A stretch of 14,106 bases of DNA from RUG11237 sp045126515 (GTDB taxonomy: Bacteria > Bacillota > Clostridia > Lachnospirales > Lachnospiraceae): assembly GCA_045126515.1 (NCBI GenBank), contig JBGVOM010000094.1:1-14106 (forward strand), read 5' to 3'. The notes beneath the pieces are model-generated. The model worked only from the letters and a program-made list of their open reading frames with translations. It was not told the origin of the DNA and ran no database searches. The translations under genes and the position numbers were made by a program. Position 1 is the stretch's first letter. The number at the start of each line of letters is the position of its first letter. This document shows, piece after piece, positions 13,491 to 14,106 of this stretch.

Positions 13491-13943
13491 ATGACAAAAG
13501 ATGTTATTATTAAAATTTCAGGATTACAGTATTTAGAGGAACAAAATCCAGAGGAACCCATTGAAGTAATCACGAACGGAGAATATTACAACCGCAATGG
13601 AAAGCATTATTTAAAGTATGATGAAATTACAGAGGGAATTGATGGTGTTTCTAACTGTGTGGTAAAATTTAAAGAGGACAGTTTTGAGTTACTGAAAAAA
13701 GGAAGCAGCAATGTACATATGGTATTTGAAAGTGGAAAAAAGAATGTTACTTATTATAAGACACCTTTTGGGAATATTCTTATAGGCTTAGATACAGATT
13801 CCATACATGTAGATGAGAAGGACGAAGAGATTCAGATTGATGTAAAATATGGAATGGATGTGAATTATGAATTTTTAGCAGACTGTCATATCAGTATGTC
13901 GATTTGTTCAAGAGAATCAGGAGATTTTACATTGGAAAGTTAA
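13491..13943 (+). CDS. DUF1934 (YwiB-like, calycin-type beta-barrel) protein
   Basis: The 150-residue soluble protein matches the DUF1934 family pattern: VIIKISGLQYLEE near the start, ITNGEYYNRNGKHYLKYDE in the middle (about 26-44), and a late alternating strand pattern ending in a short C-terminal strand. Family members fold as a small beta-barrel related to lipocalins, and their molecular role is not established. AGGGGAGAGG sits just before the ATG. The gene lies 42 bases after the GNAT gene and its stop overlaps the start of a terminator hairpin, so it closes the operon. Confidence 0.88.
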   Translation: MTKDVIIKISGLQYLEEQNPEEPIEVITNGEYYNRNGKHYLKYDEITEGIDGVSNCVVKFKEDSFELLKKGSSNVHMVFESGKKNVTYYKTPFGNILIGLDTDSIHVDEKDEEIQIDVKYGMDVNYEFLADCHISMSICSRESGDFTLES

Positions 13944-13944
13944 A

Positions 13945-13969
13945 AAATGCAGACCAGAGGTCTGCATTT
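13945..13969 (+). terminator. Terminator-like hairpin after the DUF1934 gene
   Basis: An 11-bp stem (13945-13955 with 13959-13969, core ATGCAGACC / GGTCTGCAT) with a three-base loop starts two bases after the stop codon. Its T run is only three bases, so it may act with the next hairpin. Confidence 0.6.
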
Positions 13970-13981
13970 CAGACTGTAGAC

Positions 13982-14010
13982 AAAGTCCGCGACATTCGTC
14001 GCGGGCTTTT
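13982..14010 (+). terminator. Second terminator-like hairpin
   Basis: A GC-rich 12-bp stem (13982-13993 with 13998-14009, core CCGCGAC / GTCGCGG, one G-U pair) has loop ATTC and ends in CTTTTC. It follows the first hairpin by 12 bases. Confidence 0.7.
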
Positions 14011-14015
14011 CTCGT

Positions 14016-14063
14016 AAAAAGAGCTAAAAAGTAAGTATTTACAAGACTTTGAGGCTCTTTTTT
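14016..14063 (+). terminator. Third terminator-like hairpin, abutting a promoter
   Basis: AAAAAGAGC (14016-14024) pairs with GCTCTTTTT (14054-14062), and an inner AAAGT / ACTTT pairing is also possible. The six-T run (14058-14063) touches the extended -10 of the next promoter. It may stop residual read-through before the following gene. Confidence 0.6.
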
Positions 14064-14071
14064 GGTATAAT
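14043..14071 (+). promoter_or_regulatory. Promoter of the next gene (beyond the window)
   Basis: An extended -10, TGGTATAAT (14063-14071), has a weak -35, AAGACT (14043-14048, spacing 17). AAAGGTGG (14088-14095) then looks like a ribosome binding site for an ATG at 14104. Another ATG at 14098 is too close. The gene itself lies outside the window. Confidence 0.65.
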
Positions 14072-14106
14072 AGATGTATCAAAGTTAAAGGTGGTACATG
14101 TTTATG

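Overview
The window reads as chromosomal DNA from a spore-forming, low-GC member of the Clostridia, most likely Lachnospiraceae. The main clues are two sporulation genes of clostridial type (a sipL-like coat morphogenesis gene and spoIIR), the non-mevalonate gene ispE, AGGAGG-type ribosome binding sites, and an LdhA-type D-lactate dehydrogenase. The genus cannot be named from the sequence alone.

Layout. Positions 1-463 hold no gene but contain two elaborate inverted-repeat elements (HP-A, cut by the window edge, and HP-B). A minus-strand plsC-like acyltransferase (464-1201) is divergent from a mother-cell sporulation unit: a sigma-E-like promoter, a PrcB-like lipoprotein, and sipL (1341-3317). 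An AT-rich signalling and transport island follows (about 3409-7694). It holds a large inverted repeat containing LytTR-type operator sequences, a LytTR response regulator, an AgrC-type histidine kinase, a second LytTR-type direct repeat, a BcrA-like ABC ATPase, its permease, and an untracked 46-codon ORF for a membrane-anchored or secreted aromatic-rich peptide. The island ends at a third hairpin element (HP-C, 7746-7827). A conserved hypothetical gene (minus strand, 7862-8455) is divergent from the housekeeping run: ispE, an FCD-type GntR regulator, spoIIR, an alpha/beta hydrolase, D-lactate dehydrogenase, a GNAT acetyltransferase and a DUF1934 protein. Three terminator-like hairpins and a promoter for the next gene close the window.

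How the parts work together. The LytTR module looks like a sensor-regulator pair controlling itself and a downstream ABC exporter. No agrB or agrD lies in this window, so the 46-residue peptide is the local candidate for signal, cargo or accessory subunit. The GntR regulator probably autoregulates ispE-gntR through a palindrome at the ispE promoter. spoIIR appears insulated from the vegetative ispE-gntR transcript. Its Shine-Dalgarno lies inside a hairpin that exists only on read-through RNA, while a sigma-F-like promoter is placed so that its own transcript would begin after the left arm.

Most unusual signal. HP-A and HP-B share short conserved islands (TTTTAGCA, GAAATCCA, TTAGTT) separated by stems whose sequences differ but stay complementary. 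HP-C shares only the termini (ACAGCCCAT ... ATGGGCGTCC) with HP-B. This suggests a family of mobile or functional structured elements selected for fold.
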